Below, piece by piece: positions 27,915-39,402 of a stretch of DNA of 64,000 nt (position 1 is its first letter; each line of letters opens with the position of its first letter). This DNA is from Streptomyces sp. SS1-1 (GTDB taxonomy: Bacteria > Actinomycetota > Actinomycetes > Streptomycetales > Streptomycetaceae), in the NCBI RefSeq assembly GCF_008973465.1, contig NZ_WBXN01000004.1, positions 3,016,501-3,080,500 of the forward strand. The letters are read 5' to 3'. The notes under the pieces were generated by a model. The model made no database searches and was not told where the DNA came from. It saw only the letters and a program-made list of their open reading frames with translations. The translations under genes were made by a program, and so were the position numbers.

Positions 27915-29606
27915 ATGGAAACCCCCACATATCCCCCCACCTACCTCGCCGCGGAGCTTCGGCTCCCCACGAACTGGCTCGACTACACGCTGCTGGCCAT
28001 CTACTTCGTCGTCGTGCTGGGCATCGGTTTCGCGGCCCGCCGCTCGGTGAAGACCAGCCTGGACTTCTTCCTGTCCGGGCGCTCCCTGCCCGCCTGGGTG
28101 ACCGGCCTGGCGTTCATCTCCGCCAACCTGGCCGCCACCGAGATCCTCGGCATGGCCGCCAACAGCGCCCAGTACGGCGCCTACACCGTCCACTGGTACT
28201 GGGTCGGCGCCATCCCGGCCATGGTCTTCCTGGGCCTCGTGATGATGCCCTTCTACTACGGCAGCAAGGTCCGCTCCGTGCCGGAGTTCCTGCTGCTGCG
28301 CTTCGACCGGGCGGCCCATCTGCTCAGTTCGATCCTGTTCGCCTTCGCCGCCATCCTGATCGCCGGGGTCAACCTGTACGCCCTCGCGATCGTGGTCGAG
28401 GCCCTGCTGGGCTGGCCGCAGTGGGTGGCGATCGTCGTCGCCGGCTTCTTCGTGCTGGCGTACATCACGCTCGGCGGACTGTCCTCGGCGATCTACAACG
28501 AGGTCCTGCAGTTCTTCGTGATCCTGGCCGCGCTCATCCCGATCACGGTGCTCGCCCTGAAGAAGGTCGGCGGCTGGGACGGCCTGAGCGACACCCTGAC
28601 CAAGGCCCACGGCGACAACTTCGTCACCGCCTGGGGCGGCACCGGCATCGGCGACGCCAACCCGCTCGGCGCCAACTGGCTGACGATCGTCCTCGGCCTC
28701 GGCTTCGTGCTGTCGTTCGGCTACTGGACGACCAACTTCGCCGAGGTCCAGCGCGCCCTGTCCGCGAAGAACCTCTCGGCGGCCCAGCGCACCCCGCTGA
28801 TCGCGGCCTTCCCCAAGATCTTCATCGTCTTCCTGGTGATGATCCCCGGCCTGGCGGCCGCCGCCCTGGTCCCCGGCTTCGGCACCCAGGAGTCCGGCTA
28901 CCAGTACAACGACGCCATCCCCTTCCTCATGGAGGGCCTGCTGCCCAACGGTGTCCTGGGCGTCGCCGTGACCGGTCTGCTGGCCGCGTTCATGGCCGGC
29001 ATGGCGGCCAACGTGTCGTCCTTCAACACCGTCTTCACCACGGACATCTGGCAGAAGTACGTGGTCAAGGACCGCGAGGACACCTACTACGTGCGCTTCG
29101 GACGGCTCATCACGGCCATCGGTGTCATGGCCTCCATCGGCACGGCGTTCCTGGCCTCGTCGTTCTCGAACATCATGAGCTACCTGCAGACGCTGTTCTC
29201 GTTCTTCAACGTGCCGATGTTCGTGGTCTTCATCATCGGCATGTTCTGGAAGCGGGCCTCGATGAAGTCGGGCTTCTGGGGACTGCTGGCCGGCACCACG
29301 GCGGCGATGGTCAACTACTTCGTCCTCTACAAGCAGGACGTCATCTCCATCCCCACCGACCAGGGCGCGAACTTCGTCTCCGCCATCGCGGGCTTCGTGG
29401 CCGGCGCGGTCGTCATGGTCGCCGTCTCCCTGTTCACCGCGCCCAAGACGGCGCACGAACTGCAGGGCCTGGTCTACGGCACCCGCTCCCCCGGCATGTC
29501 GGAGCCGCCCGCCGTGGGTGACGACGCCTGGTACCGCAAGCCCGCCCTGCTGGGCTGGGGCGCGGTGATCCTGGCGGCCGTCTGCTACATCCCGTTCTCG
29601 TTCTGA
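27915..29606 (+). CDS. SGLT-type sodium:sugar symporter, probable galactose importer
   Basis: A 563-residue SSS-family protein with about 14 membrane spans. The first helices carry DFFLSGRSLPAWVTGLAFISANLAATEILGMAANSAQYG, which matches the vSGLT/SglT sodium-site region. It diverges from galTEK across a shared control region, so galactose uptake is the likely job. The ATG at 27915 has GAAGCGAG upstream. A small two-span membrane protein follows 20 bases later. Confidence 0.88.
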   Translation: METPTYPPTYLAAELRLPTNWLDYTLLAIYFVVVLGIGFAARRSVKTSLDFFLSGRSLPAWVTGLAFISANLAATEILGMAANSAQYGAYTVHWYWVGAIPAMVFLGLVMMPFYYGSKVRSVPEFLLLRFDRAAHLLSSILFAFAAILIAGVNLYALAIVVEALLGWPQWVAIVVAGFFVLAYITLGGLSSAIYNEVLQFFVILAALIPITVLALKKVGGWDGLSDTLTKAHGDNFVTAWGGTGIGDANPLGANWLTIVLGLGFVLSFGYWTTNFAEVQRALSAKNLSAAQRTPLIAAFPKIFIVFLVMIPGLAAAALVPGFGTQESGYQYNDAIPFLMEGLLPNGVLGVAVTGLLAAFMAGMAANVSSFNTVFTTDIWQKYVVKDREDTYYVRFGRLITAIGVMASIGTAFLASSFSNIMSYLQTLFSFFNVPMFVVFIIGMFWKRASMKSGFWGLLAGTTAAMVNYFVLYKQDVISIPTDQGANFVSAIAGFVAGAVVMVAVSLFTAPKTAHELQGLVYGTRSPGMSEPPAVGDDAWYRKPALLGWGAVILAAVCYIPFSF

Positions 29607-29626
29607 CCAGGAAGGTCCGACCGACC

Positions 29627-29974
29627 ATGACCGACCATCCCGAGCACCCCGACCGCCCGCGCCACCCCGGCTGGTCCGAGGAGGACGTGCAGCGCGAGGT
29701 CACCGAGCTGCAGGAGAAGTCCGAGACGGCGGCCCGGCTCTTCGACATCCGGCGCATCATCGGCGGGCTCTTCGTCGTCTACGGCGTCATCGTCACGATC
29801 GTCGGCATCACCGACGACGACGCCGCCATCGACAAGGCCGAGGGCGTCAACATCAACCTGTGGACCGGACTGGGCATGCTGCTGCTCGGCCTGTTCTTCC
29901 TGGCCTGGCTGAAGCTGCGGCCCGCCGCGCCGCCGACCCCGCCGGTCGCGCCGGGCGACGAACCGTCCGAATGA
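29627..29974 (+). CDS. Small two-span membrane protein downstream of the symporter
   Basis: A 115-residue protein with a hydrophilic acidic N-terminus, two membrane spans (about 43-61 and 79-97) and a proline-rich tail. The ATG has GGAAGG in front. Placement 20 bases after the SGLT-type gene suggests a subunit or stabiliser of that transporter, but this is only inferred from position. Confidence 0.8.
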   Translation: MTDHPEHPDRPRHPGWSEEDVQREVTELQEKSETAARLFDIRRIIGGLFVVYGVIVTIVGITDDDAAIDKAEGVNINLWTGLGMLLLGLFFLAWLKLRPAAPPTPPVAPGDEPSE

Positions 29975-29980
29975 CCCCAC

Positions 29981-30011
29981 CGGGGGCGAGCGGCGACCGC
30001 CCTCGCCCCCG
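29981..30011. terminator. Bidirectional terminator
   Basis: CGGGGGCGAG (29981-29990) pairs with CTCGCCCCCG (30002-30011), with an 11-base loop. It separates the symporter operon from the convergent LuxR-type gene. Confidence 0.7.
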
Positions 30012-30030
30012 CGGTCCCCGGCCCCCTGCC

Positions 30031-30726
30031 CTACGCCTCCGGCGGCGCGTGGGGGCGGGGCAGTGGGCCCGCCCGGTCGAGCAGGCCGGTGCGGGCCGCC
30101 AGGGCCGCCGCCTCCAGCCGGGACCCGACCCCCAGCTTCATCAGCACCCGCTGGACATGGGTACGGGCCGTCGACGGCGCGATGCCCATGCCGGCGGCGA
30201 TGAGCCGGGTGTCCTCGCCGTCGGCGACCCGGACCAGCACCTCCACCTCCCGCGGGGTCAGCATCTGCAGCAGCCGCTGCCCCTCGTCGTCCGGCTGGGC
30301 CGCCGGGTTGAGCAGCTCGCTGAACGCGCCCTGCAGCAACTGCGGCGCCACCGCCGCCTCACCGGCCCGCGCCTTCATGATCGCCCGCTCGACGCCCTCG
30401 ATGCGCTCGTCGTGCCGTACATAGCCGGAGGCGCCGGCCGCGAACGCCGCCGCGATCCCGCGCGGGCTCGGCACCGGTCCGAGGACCAGCACCGCCACCT
30501 GCGGCCGCTCCCGCTTGATCCGCACCACCGGGTCGAACATGCCCGGCTCCGCCGGTGTCGCCGTCCCCAGCAGACACACCTCGGGCGCCCGCGTGATCAC
30601 CAGCTCGGCCGCCCCCGCGGCCGGAGCGGCCGCGGCCAGCACCCGATGCCCCCTCAGTTTCAGTGCCGAGGCCAGCGCCTCGGCGAGCAACCGGTGGTCG
30701 TCGACCACCATCAGCCGCACTCCCAT
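30031..30726 (-). CDS. LuxR-type response regulator with degenerate receiver
   Basis: A 231-residue protein with receiver and GerE HTH domains (LTPREVEVLVRVADGEDTRLIAAGMGIAPSTARTHVQRVLMKLG). The acidic pair DDH is present at residues 9-11. However, the phospho-Asp position is Gly54 (PEVCLLGTATP where PDxxLxDxxMP is usual), the conserved Thr is replaced (VLVLGP), and the conserved Lys is Arg (YVRHDE). It is thus unlikely to be controlled by classical phosphorylation. No kinase is nearby. The ATG at 30726 has GGGGGG upstream. Confidence 0.85.
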   Translation of the reverse strand: MGVRLMVVDDHRLLAEALASALKLRGHRVLAAAAPAAGAAELVITRAPEVCLLGTATPAEPGMFDPVVRIKRERPQVAVLVLGPVPSPRGIAAAFAAGASGYVRHDERIEGVERAIMKARAGEAAVAPQLLQGAFSELLNPAAQPDDEGQRLLQMLTPREVEVLVRVADGEDTRLIAAGMGIAPSTARTHVQRVLMKLGVGSRLEAAALAARTGLLDRAGPLPRPHAPPEA

Positions 30727-31030
30727 CGAGCAACCCCCCAGTCCCCCCAATGGATCTCCCGCCATGCCCGGATCGGCTCACGCCGGTCCGGACGCCCCAC
30801 TATGGCCGTCCACTGGTCCGCGCGGACAGAAGCCCCCTCCCGGCTCCCCCGCCCTTCATGCCCCCGGAAGCTACACGCTTGTTCGACGTCGCGCTCCCCC
30901 TACCGGCGATAAGTGCCCCGGAACGGCGGAATTTCCGGCTTTCCGCGCACGCCGTGGACCGCAGGCGATAAGCCGGCGGCCCCGCTCCTGACCAGGAGCG
31001 GGGCCGCCGGATACGGGAGGGGCGCGCGCG
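30727..31030. other. Intergenic region without a gene
   Basis: This 304-base gap lies between two leftward genes. It holds the terminator at 30973-31010 and two copies of GGCGATAAG (30904-30912 and 30964-30972) whose meaning is unknown. It must also contain the promoter of the LuxR-type gene, which I could not pinpoint. Confidence 0.4.
30973..31010 (-). terminator. Very strong terminator hairpin
   Basis: CCGGCGGCCCCGCTCCTG (30973-30990) and CAGGAGCGGGGCCGCCGG (30993-31010) form a perfect 18-bp stem with almost no loop, 21 bases past the stop of the PQQ-propeller gene. Confidence 0.8.
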
Positions 31031-32833
31031 TCAGCCCTTCGCGCCGAACGCGATCACATGCCACCGCTGCTCGCCCGAGCTCCCCAGGGAGCTGGCGAAC
31101 CGGGACGACATGTACAGACGGCCCTGGGAGTACAGGAGTTCGGCGTAGTCCGGGGACATCCGCGTCTCGATGTCCCGGACCGTGCGCGCGGCCGGGTTCT
31201 CCAGGAGCCTGGTCTCCTTGAAGCTGCCGCCGTCGATGCTGACGATCTGGCCGCCCTTGTCGTACGGGGGCCGCTTGTAGGCGATCACGTTCCCGCCGTC
31301 CATGCGCAGCGGCGTGATCGTGTAGCGGTCGCCGGCGTCGGCGCGCTGCCCGGTCTGCTTGCCGCTGGCCAGGTCGAAGGCGACGATCTCGTTGGTGCGG
31401 CCGTAGTCGCCGCCGCCGGAGTGCTCCTTGGTCGCCGCGTACAGCCGGTCGTTGCCGACGACGACGCCGGTGCACGCCTCGATGGTGGTGACGCCGGAGC
31501 AGCGGGCGGAGAACTTGTCGGCGGGCAGCGGGATGCGGATGCGCAGCTTGCCGGTCTTGTTGTCGATGGAGAAGACGTCCGAGATGCCGATGGCGTCGGA
31601 CTCGCCGACCTCGGCGGCCACCACGAGCGGGTCGGTGGAGACGACGCTGGCGTACTCGACGCCCTCGGCCATCTTGTACTCGGAGATCACCTTCCCGCTC
31701 TTCGGGTCGACGGTCTGGATGTGCAGCTGCGGCTGGTCGTAGGTGCCGCACTTGCGCACGGTGACCAGCTTGGGCCCGCCGGCGTAGCCGAGGTCGTAGC
31801 AGTCGTCGTCGGCCTTCGGCGACCACAGCTGCCGGCCGGACTCCAGGTCGAAGGCGGCGCCGCCGCTGGTGCCGCCCGCGGCGACGGTGCCGCCGCTGAC
31901 GGTGAGGTTGTCGAAGCGGAGCTCACGGCTCCCCGCCTTGGCGGTCTTCGTCCACAGCTTCTTGCCGGTGTCGAGGTCGATCGCCGCGACCTGGCTGCAG
32001 CCGTGGGACGGCTTGTCCTTGGTCGGCTTCGCGGGCTGGAAGGCGATCGCCGTGAGGTGCCCGTCGGTGACGTGCCGGGCGGCCTGGCAGACCGGTCCGG
32101 GCAGCGGGATCGACCACAGCTTCGTGCCCTTGGCCGGGTCGTAGCCGACGACCTCGGAGACGCCGCTCTTGACGTACGCCTTCCCGGTCAGCCACGAGCC
32201 GGCGACCACGACGCTGGTGTCCTCGCCGACCTTGGGCGACGGGACCTTGAACAGCACGTCGGAGTTGGCGTCGGAGGGCACCTTCTCGGTGCCGTCGGGG
32301 GTGTCCCCGCCGCCGCCCTGCCCGTCGTCGCCTCCGCCGCCGGTGCCGCCGCTGGAGCTGGCCGTCTCGTCCTTGCCGCCGTCGTCACCGTTCTTGAACA
32401 GGTAGATCCCGCCGACGACCAGGGCGAGCACCACGACCACCGCGGCCGCGATCACCGCGATCCGCGAGCCGTTCGAGCCGCCGCCGGCCGCCGTGACGGG
32501 CTGCGTCGCGTAGGGCTGCGGCTGCTGCGGATAGCCGTAACCGGGCTGCTGGCCGTACGGGTTGGGCGTCGGGTACGGCGGGGGCTGCTGCTGGGCGTAC
32601 GGGTTGGGCTGCTGGCCCGGGTAGCCGTACGGCGGCTGCGGCTGCTGCGGTGCCTGCGGGTAGCCGTAGCCCGGCTGCTGCTGCGGCGGACCGGCCGGCG
32701 GGGTGGGCGGACCCTGCGGCGGCGGCTGCGGCGGCTGGTACTGCTGGCCGGGCTGCTGGGGCGGCTGGTCCTGGGGCGGGCCGAAGCCGCCCTGCGGAGG
32801 CTGGTTCGGTGGCGGGGGCGGCGGCTGGGTCAT
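31031..32833 (-). CDS. Membrane-anchored PQQ-like beta-propeller protein (second copy)
   Basis: A 600-residue protein. Residues 1-115 are a Pro/Gln/Tyr-rich cytoplasmic tail, then one membrane span (IAVIAAAVVVVLALVVGGIYLF, about 125-146), a Gly/Ser/Asp linker, and an extracytoplasmic PQQ-type beta-propeller with repeats such as AIDLDTGKKLW and AFDLESGRQLW. The layout is BamB-like. Function is unknown; roles in cell-envelope sensing or protein interaction are possible. It follows a close paralogue by 84 bases. Confidence 0.8.
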   Translation of the reverse strand: MTQPPPPPPNQPPQGGFGPPQDQPPQQPGQQYQPPQPPPQGPPTPPAGPPQQQPGYGYPQAPQQPQPPYGYPGQQPNPYAQQQPPPYPTPNPYGQQPGYGYPQQPQPYATQPVTAAGGGSNGSRIAVIAAAVVVVLALVVGGIYLFKNGDDGGKDETASSSGGTGGGGDDGQGGGGDTPDGTEKVPSDANSDVLFKVPSPKVGEDTSVVVAGSWLTGKAYVKSGVSEVVGYDPAKGTKLWSIPLPGPVCQAARHVTDGHLTAIAFQPAKPTKDKPSHGCSQVAAIDLDTGKKLWTKTAKAGSRELRFDNLTVSGGTVAAGGTSGGAAFDLESGRQLWSPKADDDCYDLGYAGGPKLVTVRKCGTYDQPQLHIQTVDPKSGKVISEYKMAEGVEYASVVSTDPLVVAAEVGESDAIGISDVFSIDNKTGKLRIRIPLPADKFSARCSGVTTIEACTGVVVGNDRLYAATKEHSGGGDYGRTNEIVAFDLASGKQTGQRADAGDRYTITPLRMDGGNVIAYKRPPYDKGGQIVSIDGGSFKETRLLENPAARTVRDIETRMSPDYAELLYSQGRLYMSSRFASSLGSSGEQRWHVIAFGAKG

Positions 32834-32917
32834 GGCGGGGGCACCTCGGCGAGGGGGGAGGGGACGGGAGCGCGGCGGACACGGCGGAGGCGCGGGTGCC
32901 GGGCACCCGCGCCGAAC

Positions 32918-34750
32918 TCACTTGCCGTAGGCGAGGATCAGCTTCTCCTTGGCGTCGTCCCGGCCGCTGAGGCGGGTGCTCGACAGGTAGAAGCGGCCGT
33001 CGACCCAGTCGTACGCCTTGGAGAAGAAGCCGTTCTCGATCCGCGCGGCGCTCACCGGGTTCTGCAGGACCTTCGCCGGCTCGTGACCGCCGCCGCTCAG
33101 CGGGATCGACACGACCTGGCCGCCCGCGTCGTACGACGGCGTCACGTACGCGACGAGCTTGCCGCCCTCGACCTTGACCGGGAGCATCGTCTCCTCGGCG
33201 GGCGACTTGGCGCGCCACTTCTCCTTGCCGCTGTCCAGGCTGATCGCCACGATCTCGTTGGCGGCGGCGATGGCCTTGGTCGGCATGTACAGCGTGTCCT
33301 TGTCGGCGACCACCCCGCCGCAGCCCTGCAGGGCGCGCTCCAGGATGGCCCAGCCGCACTCGGCGCCGATCTCCAGGTCGACGGAGACCTGCGAACGGCG
33401 CTTGCCGCTGGAAGCGTCGAACGTGGAGATGTTCCACGTCTTCTTGTCCTTGTTGGTGCTGTAGACGACCAGCGGGTCGACGGAGAAGACGCGGGCGACC
33501 CGCCATCCCTTGTCGATCTGCCGCGTCCACCTGGCCTTGCCCGTCGCCGGGTCGAGGGCCTGGATCTCGTCGTGCTCGCCGGAGCCGCCGGCGTCGCAGG
33601 ACGCCACGCCGACCAGGGCGTCGCCGCCCGCGAAGGCGTCGGGGAAGCACTTGTCGCCGTAGCGCTGCTTGTCCCACATCTTCTTGCCGGTGCCGATGTC
33701 GTAGGCGACGCCGGACTGCGAGCGGCCCACCATCAGCGTCTTGCCGGTGATGGACATCTCGACCTTGAGGGTGGTGTCGAACAGGCCGCCCTCGCCGACC
33801 GTGCCCTTCCAGCCCTTCGCACCGGTGTTCAGGTCGATCTGCTGGAGCTGGTTGCACTTGGCGCGGTCGCTGCCGCCGCTCATGTACGCCACGACGACCT
33901 TGTCGTCGGACGACTTCTGCGCGGTGACCGAGCAGATCTTCTGCGGGAAGGAGATCGGGTCCCAGGCCTCCTCGCCGTCGGCGACGCGGTAGCCGAAGAC
34001 CTGCTTGTAGGCCGCCTTCACCGCGGTCTTGTCGGTGATCCACATGCCGGGGGCGTCGGCGCCCGAACCGGGGGCGTCGGGGGCGGGCTTGTACCAGAGC
34101 ACCTTGGCCTCGCCGGCCTGCCGGCCGCCGTTGAGGTTCTCCGGGTCGGCGCCGCCGCCGCTGCCCTCGTCGCCGCCCTCGTCGTCACCGGTCGGGGACG
34201 CGGAGCCCTTCGGGTCGTCGGTCTTCTGCGCGACCGGCTTCTTCGGGTCGTCGTCGCCGCCGCTGGTCACCGCGTACACGGTGCCGCCGATCACCGCGAG
34301 CGCGGCGACGGCCGCGACGACGGCGAGGGCGGGCTTGCCCTTGAACGGGTTGCGCGAGCCGCCGGGCGGCGGGGTGCCGGGCGCGCCCGGGTACTGCGGC
34401 TGGCCCGGGTAGCCGTATCCCGGCTGCGGCGGCTGGCCGTAGGGGCCGGGCTGCTGGGGCTGGCCGTACGGGCCCGGCTGCTGGGGCGGCTGGCCGTACG
34501 GGCCGGACGCGTAGGGGCCCGGCTGCTGCGGGGGCTGCTGGGGGTAGCCGTAGCCGGGCTGCGGCGGACCGGCCGGCGGCTGCGGCGGTCCCTGCGGCGG
34601 CGGAGGCGTCTGGGGGGCGCCCTGCGGCGGGGGCGGGGTCCCGGGGGCACCGTCCGGCTGCGGCGGCTGCGGGGCGCCGAAGCCACCCTGCCGCGGATCC
34701 TGCGGTGCGCCGAAACCGCCCTGCGGCGGCTGGTTGGGCGGCTGGCTCAT
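32918..34750 (-). CDS. Membrane-anchored PQQ-like beta-propeller protein (first copy)
   Basis: A 610-residue paralogue of the next gene. It has a Pro/Gly/Gln-rich N-terminal tail (about 1-145), one span (LAVVAAVAALAVIGGTVYAV), an acidic linker, then an extracytoplasmic propeller with repeats such as QIDLNTGAKGWKG, ALDPATGKARW and AISLDSGKEKW. The ATG at 34750 follows GGGGGA; an extension to 34813 lacks support. The pair arose by tandem duplication and is probably co-transcribed. Confidence 0.8.
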   Translation of the reverse strand: MSQPPNQPPQGGFGAPQDPRQGGFGAPQPPQPDGAPGTPPPPQGAPQTPPPPQGPPQPPAGPPQPGYGYPQQPPQQPGPYASGPYGQPPQQPGPYGQPQQPGPYGQPPQPGYGYPGQPQYPGAPGTPPPGGSRNPFKGKPALAVVAAVAALAVIGGTVYAVTSGGDDDPKKPVAQKTDDPKGSASPTGDDEGGDEGSGGGADPENLNGGRQAGEAKVLWYKPAPDAPGSGADAPGMWITDKTAVKAAYKQVFGYRVADGEEAWDPISFPQKICSVTAQKSSDDKVVVAYMSGGSDRAKCNQLQQIDLNTGAKGWKGTVGEGGLFDTTLKVEMSITGKTLMVGRSQSGVAYDIGTGKKMWDKQRYGDKCFPDAFAGGDALVGVASCDAGGSGEHDEIQALDPATGKARWTRQIDKGWRVARVFSVDPLVVYSTNKDKKTWNISTFDASSGKRRSQVSVDLEIGAECGWAILERALQGCGGVVADKDTLYMPTKAIAAANEIVAISLDSGKEKWRAKSPAEETMLPVKVEGGKLVAYVTPSYDAGGQVVSIPLSGGGHEPAKVLQNPVSAARIENGFFSKAYDWVDGRFYLSSTRLSGRDDAKEKLILAYGK

Positions 34751-34976
34751 GAGCGGTCCCCCTTGGTGGGCCGGTGCGGTGCCACGTCCTGTGCCGTCGC
34801 GATCTCGCCACACCGGCGTTTCTCAGACTGTCCTCAGCGGCCCTTTCTATCACCCGTCACCGAAGGCGCACCGGGCCCCGCCCGCCCCTGTACCCAAGGG
34901 AGGACCGGCCTGTGATGCCCTCGTTATGACCCTTCACGGGCTCTTCACGTGCGGGAGCCCGGCGACCGGACGGCGG

Positions 34977-36788
<1,812 letters not shown>

Positions 36789-36944
36789 TTCTCTCCTGCC
36801 CGGTGGATCGATCAGCTTTCCAGCCTAGGCCCTGCCGGGGGACGGCCGTGACGCGAGGAGATGGTCACCCTTTGTGATGACGTGATCGGAATCGGGCGGC
36901 TACCGTAGGTGGCAGGCAGCAGGATCCCGTCCATGGGAGGAATC

Positions 36945-37538
36945 ATGACCGCCGAACCCGTGAAGCACCGCGTCCGGTGGCCGGTGCCGCCGCAGGACGG
37001 CTACACCGTGGACGACCTGTTCACGCTGCCCGATCTCCCGCCGCACACCGAGCTGATCGACGGGAGTCTGGTTTTCGTGAGTCCGCAGCGAGATTTCCAC
37101 AGTGTCGTCATCGACCTGCTGGTCAACGGGCTTCGTCAGACCGCGCCACCCGGGTTCAGGACCAGGCGGGAAATGACCGTCGTCCTTGATCAGCGCAATG
37201 GGCCCGAGCCTGACGTGAGCATCGTCCGTACCGAGGCGATCACCGGGTCGGGCCAGACGCACTACGCGGCGAAGGACGTGCTTCTCGCCGTCGAGGTCGT
37301 CTCCCCGGACTCCGAGTCACGGGACCGCACCACCAAGCCACAGAAGTACGCGACCGCAGGCATCCCGAGCTTCTGGCGCGTGGAGGAGAACGGCGCGAGC
37401 GGCAAGCCTGTCATTCACGTCTACGAGCTCGATCCCATGACGCAGTCCTATGTGCACATGGGCATGCACCGCGACCGCATCAAGGTCGACAAGCCCTACT
37501 CCATCGACATCGACCTGACGGCCATCGACGAACTCTGA
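36945..37538 (+). CDS. Uma2-family (DUF820) nuclease-fold protein
   Basis: A 197-residue protein of the Uma2/DUF820 family, a PD-(D/E)xK-like fold that is very common in Streptomyces and cyanobacteria. Motifs are GPEPDVSIV (Asp), LLAVEVVSPDSESRDRTTKPQKY (Glu-x-Val and Lys), then AGIPSFWRVE. The biological role is unknown. The ATG at 36945 follows GGGAGG; the upstream ATG at 36933 is rejected. Its composition is slightly less GC-rich than its neighbours. It lies alone between operons. Confidence 0.85.
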   Translation: MTAEPVKHRVRWPVPPQDGYTVDDLFTLPDLPPHTELIDGSLVFVSPQRDFHSVVIDLLVNGLRQTAPPGFRTRREMTVVLDQRNGPEPDVSIVRTEAITGSGQTHYAAKDVLLAVEVVSPDSESRDRTTKPQKYATAGIPSFWRVEENGASGKPVIHVYELDPMTQSYVHMGMHRDRIKVDKPYSIDIDLTAIDEL

Positions 37539-37548
37539 GGGTCGGCCG

Positions 37549-38445
37549 TCAGACCACTGTGGCCCCCGGCACCGGCCCCCACGCCGTGCGTACGTCTCGG
37601 CAGGTGCCGGAAGCCCGCAGCGCCGCCGCGACGGCCTCCGCGGCCTCCGCGCCCCGCGCCAGGAACGCCGTCGTCGGCCCCGACCCCGACACCAGCGAGG
37701 CCATGGCCCCCGCCGCGCGCCCCGCGGCCAGCGTGTCCGCCAGCTCCGGGAACAGCGACAGCGCCGCCGGCTGAAGATCGTTGGAGACGGTGGCCGCGAG
37801 CGCTTCCGCGTCACCCTTGGCGAGCGCGCCGAGCAGTTCCTGCGACACCACCGGCTCCGGGATCTCCCGCCCCTCCGCGAGCCGGTCGAACTCCCGGAAG
37901 ACCGCCGGTGTGGACAGCCCGCGTGAGGCCATCGCGAACACCCAGTGGAAGGTGCCGCCGACGTCGAGGGGGCTCAGCTTCTCGCCGCGCCCGGTGCCGA
38001 GCGCCGCCCCGCCGACCAGGCTGAACGGCACGTCGCTGCCCAGCTCGGCGCAGATGTCCAGGAGTTCCGCGCGGGAGGCGCCGGTGCCCCACAGGGTGTC
38101 GCAGGCGAGGAGGGCGGCGGCCCCGTCGGCGCTGCCGCCCGCCATGCCGCCGGCGACCGGGATGTCCTTGGCGATGTGCAGATGGACGTCGGGTGTGCGG
38201 CCGTACCGCTCGGCGAGGGCGATGGCGGCGCGGACGGCGAGGTTGGTGCCGTCGAGCGGGACCTGCGCGGCGTCGGGGCCGTCGCACGTGACGCGCGGGC
38301 CGCCGGGCGAGGGCGTCGCGGTGACCTCGTCGTACAGACCGACGGCGAGGAAGACGTTGGCGAGGTCGTGGAAGCCGTCGGGGCGGGCGGCGCCCACCGC
38401 GAGCTGGACGTTGACCTTGGCGGGGACACGGACGGTGACGCTCAC
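37549..38445 (-). CDS. ispE: 4-diphosphocytidyl-2-C-methyl-D-erythritol kinase
   Basis: A 298-residue GHMP kinase of the MEP isoprenoid pathway. [14 protein letters not shown] is the N-terminal substrate loop, and [19 protein letters not shown] the ATP loop. [13 protein letters not shown] near the end is GHMP motif 3. Its ATG overlaps the rsmA stop by four bases (ATGA), placing it in the rpf-rsmA-ispE operon. Confidence 0.96.
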   Translation of the reverse strand: MSVTVRVPAKVNVQLAVGAARPDGFHDLANVFLAVGLYDEVTATPSPGGPRVTCDGPDAAQVPLDGTNLAVRAAIALAERYGRTPDVHLHIAKDIPVAGGMAGGSADGAAALLACDTLWGTGASRAELLDICAELGSDVPFSLVGGAALGTGRGEKLSPLDVGGTFHWVFAMASRGLSTPAVFREFDRLAEGREIPEPVVSQELLGALAKGDAEALAATVSNDLQPAALSLFPELADTLAAGRAAGAMASLVSGSGPTTAFLARGAEAAEAVAAALRASGTCRDVRTAWGPVPGATVV

Positions 38446-39344
38446 TGCTGGCCCTGCCCCTCGTGTCCGGCGCCCTTGTCCGCGGCGTCCTTGTTCTCGG
38501 CGATGCGCGCGAACTCCTCGACGGTCAGGGACTCGCCGCGCGCCTGCGGGGAGACCCCGGCGGCGACGAGGGCCGCCTCGGCGGCGGCGGCGGAACCGGC
38601 CCAGCCGGCGAGCGCGGCCCGCAGCGTCTTGCGGCGCTGGGCGAAGGCGGCGTCGACGACGGCGAACACCTCGCGGCGGGACGCGGTGGTGGCGAGCGGC
38701 TCCGCGCGGCGCACCAGCGACACCAGACCGCTGTCGACGTTCGGGGCGGGCCAGAAGACGGTCCGGCCGATGGCCCCGGCCCGCTTCACCTCGGCGTACC
38801 AGTTGGCCTTCACGGACGGCACCCCGTACACCTTCGAGCCGGGGGCGGCGGCGAGCCGGTCGGCGACCTCCGACTGCACCATCACCAGGGTGCGTTCGAT
38901 GCTCGGGAAGGTCTCCAGCATGTGCAGCAGGACCGGGACGGCCACGTTGTAGGGGAGGTTGGCGACCAGCGCGGTGGGCGGCGGGCCGGGCAGCTCGGTG
39001 ACGTGCATCGCGTCGGAGTGGACCAGCGCGAACCGGTCGGCGCGCCCGGGCATGCGGGCGGCGACGGTGGCGGGCAGCGCGGCGGCCAGCACGTCGTCGA
39101 TCTCGACGGCGGTGACCCGGTCGGCGGCCTCCAGCAGGGCGAGCGTGAGGGAACCGAGCCCCGGGCCGACCTCGACGACCACGTCGTCGGGGCGGACCTC
39201 TGCGGTGCGGACGATACGGCGGACGGTGTTCGCGTCGATCACGAAGTTCTGGCCGCGCTGCTTGGTGGGGCGCACACCGAGGGCGGCCGCCAGTTCACGG
39301 ATGTCGGCGGGGCCCAGGAGGGCGTCGGGGGTGGGGCTGCTCAC
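38442..39344 (-). CDS. rsmA: 16S rRNA (adenine1518/1519-N6) dimethyltransferase
   Basis: A 300-residue methyltransferase (KsgA) that dimethylates two adenines near the 16S 3' end. [35 protein letters not shown] (SAM motif I), and the catalytic [12 protein letters not shown] motif are visible. It overlaps ispE by ATGA and follows the rpf gene in the same direction. Confidence 0.96.
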   Translation of the reverse strand: MSSPTPDALLGPADIRELAAALGVRPTKQRGQNFVIDANTVRRIVRTAEVRPDDVVVEVGPGLGSLTLALLEAADRVTAVEIDDVLAAALPATVAARMPGRADRFALVHSDAMHVTELPGPPPTALVANLPYNVAVPVLLHMLETFPSIERTLVMVQSEVADRLAAAPGSKVYGVPSVKANWYAEVKRAGAIGRTVFWPAPNVDSGLVSLVRRAEPLATTASRREVFAVVDAAFAQRRKTLRAALAGWAGSAAAAEAALVAAGVSPQARGESLTVEEFARIAENKDAADKGAGHEGQGQQ

Positions 39345-39402
39345 CCGACAAGGGTACGGGGCGCCGCCGGGCCGGAACGCCGGAGCGGGCCCGGCGCCCG
39401 TC

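Noticed and set aside
31058..34915. A very long plus-strand open frame opposite the PQQ-propeller genes
   Set aside because: It lies antisense to two well-supported genes; its sequence is the Arg/Leu/Val/Gly-rich shadow typical of GC-rich third positions.
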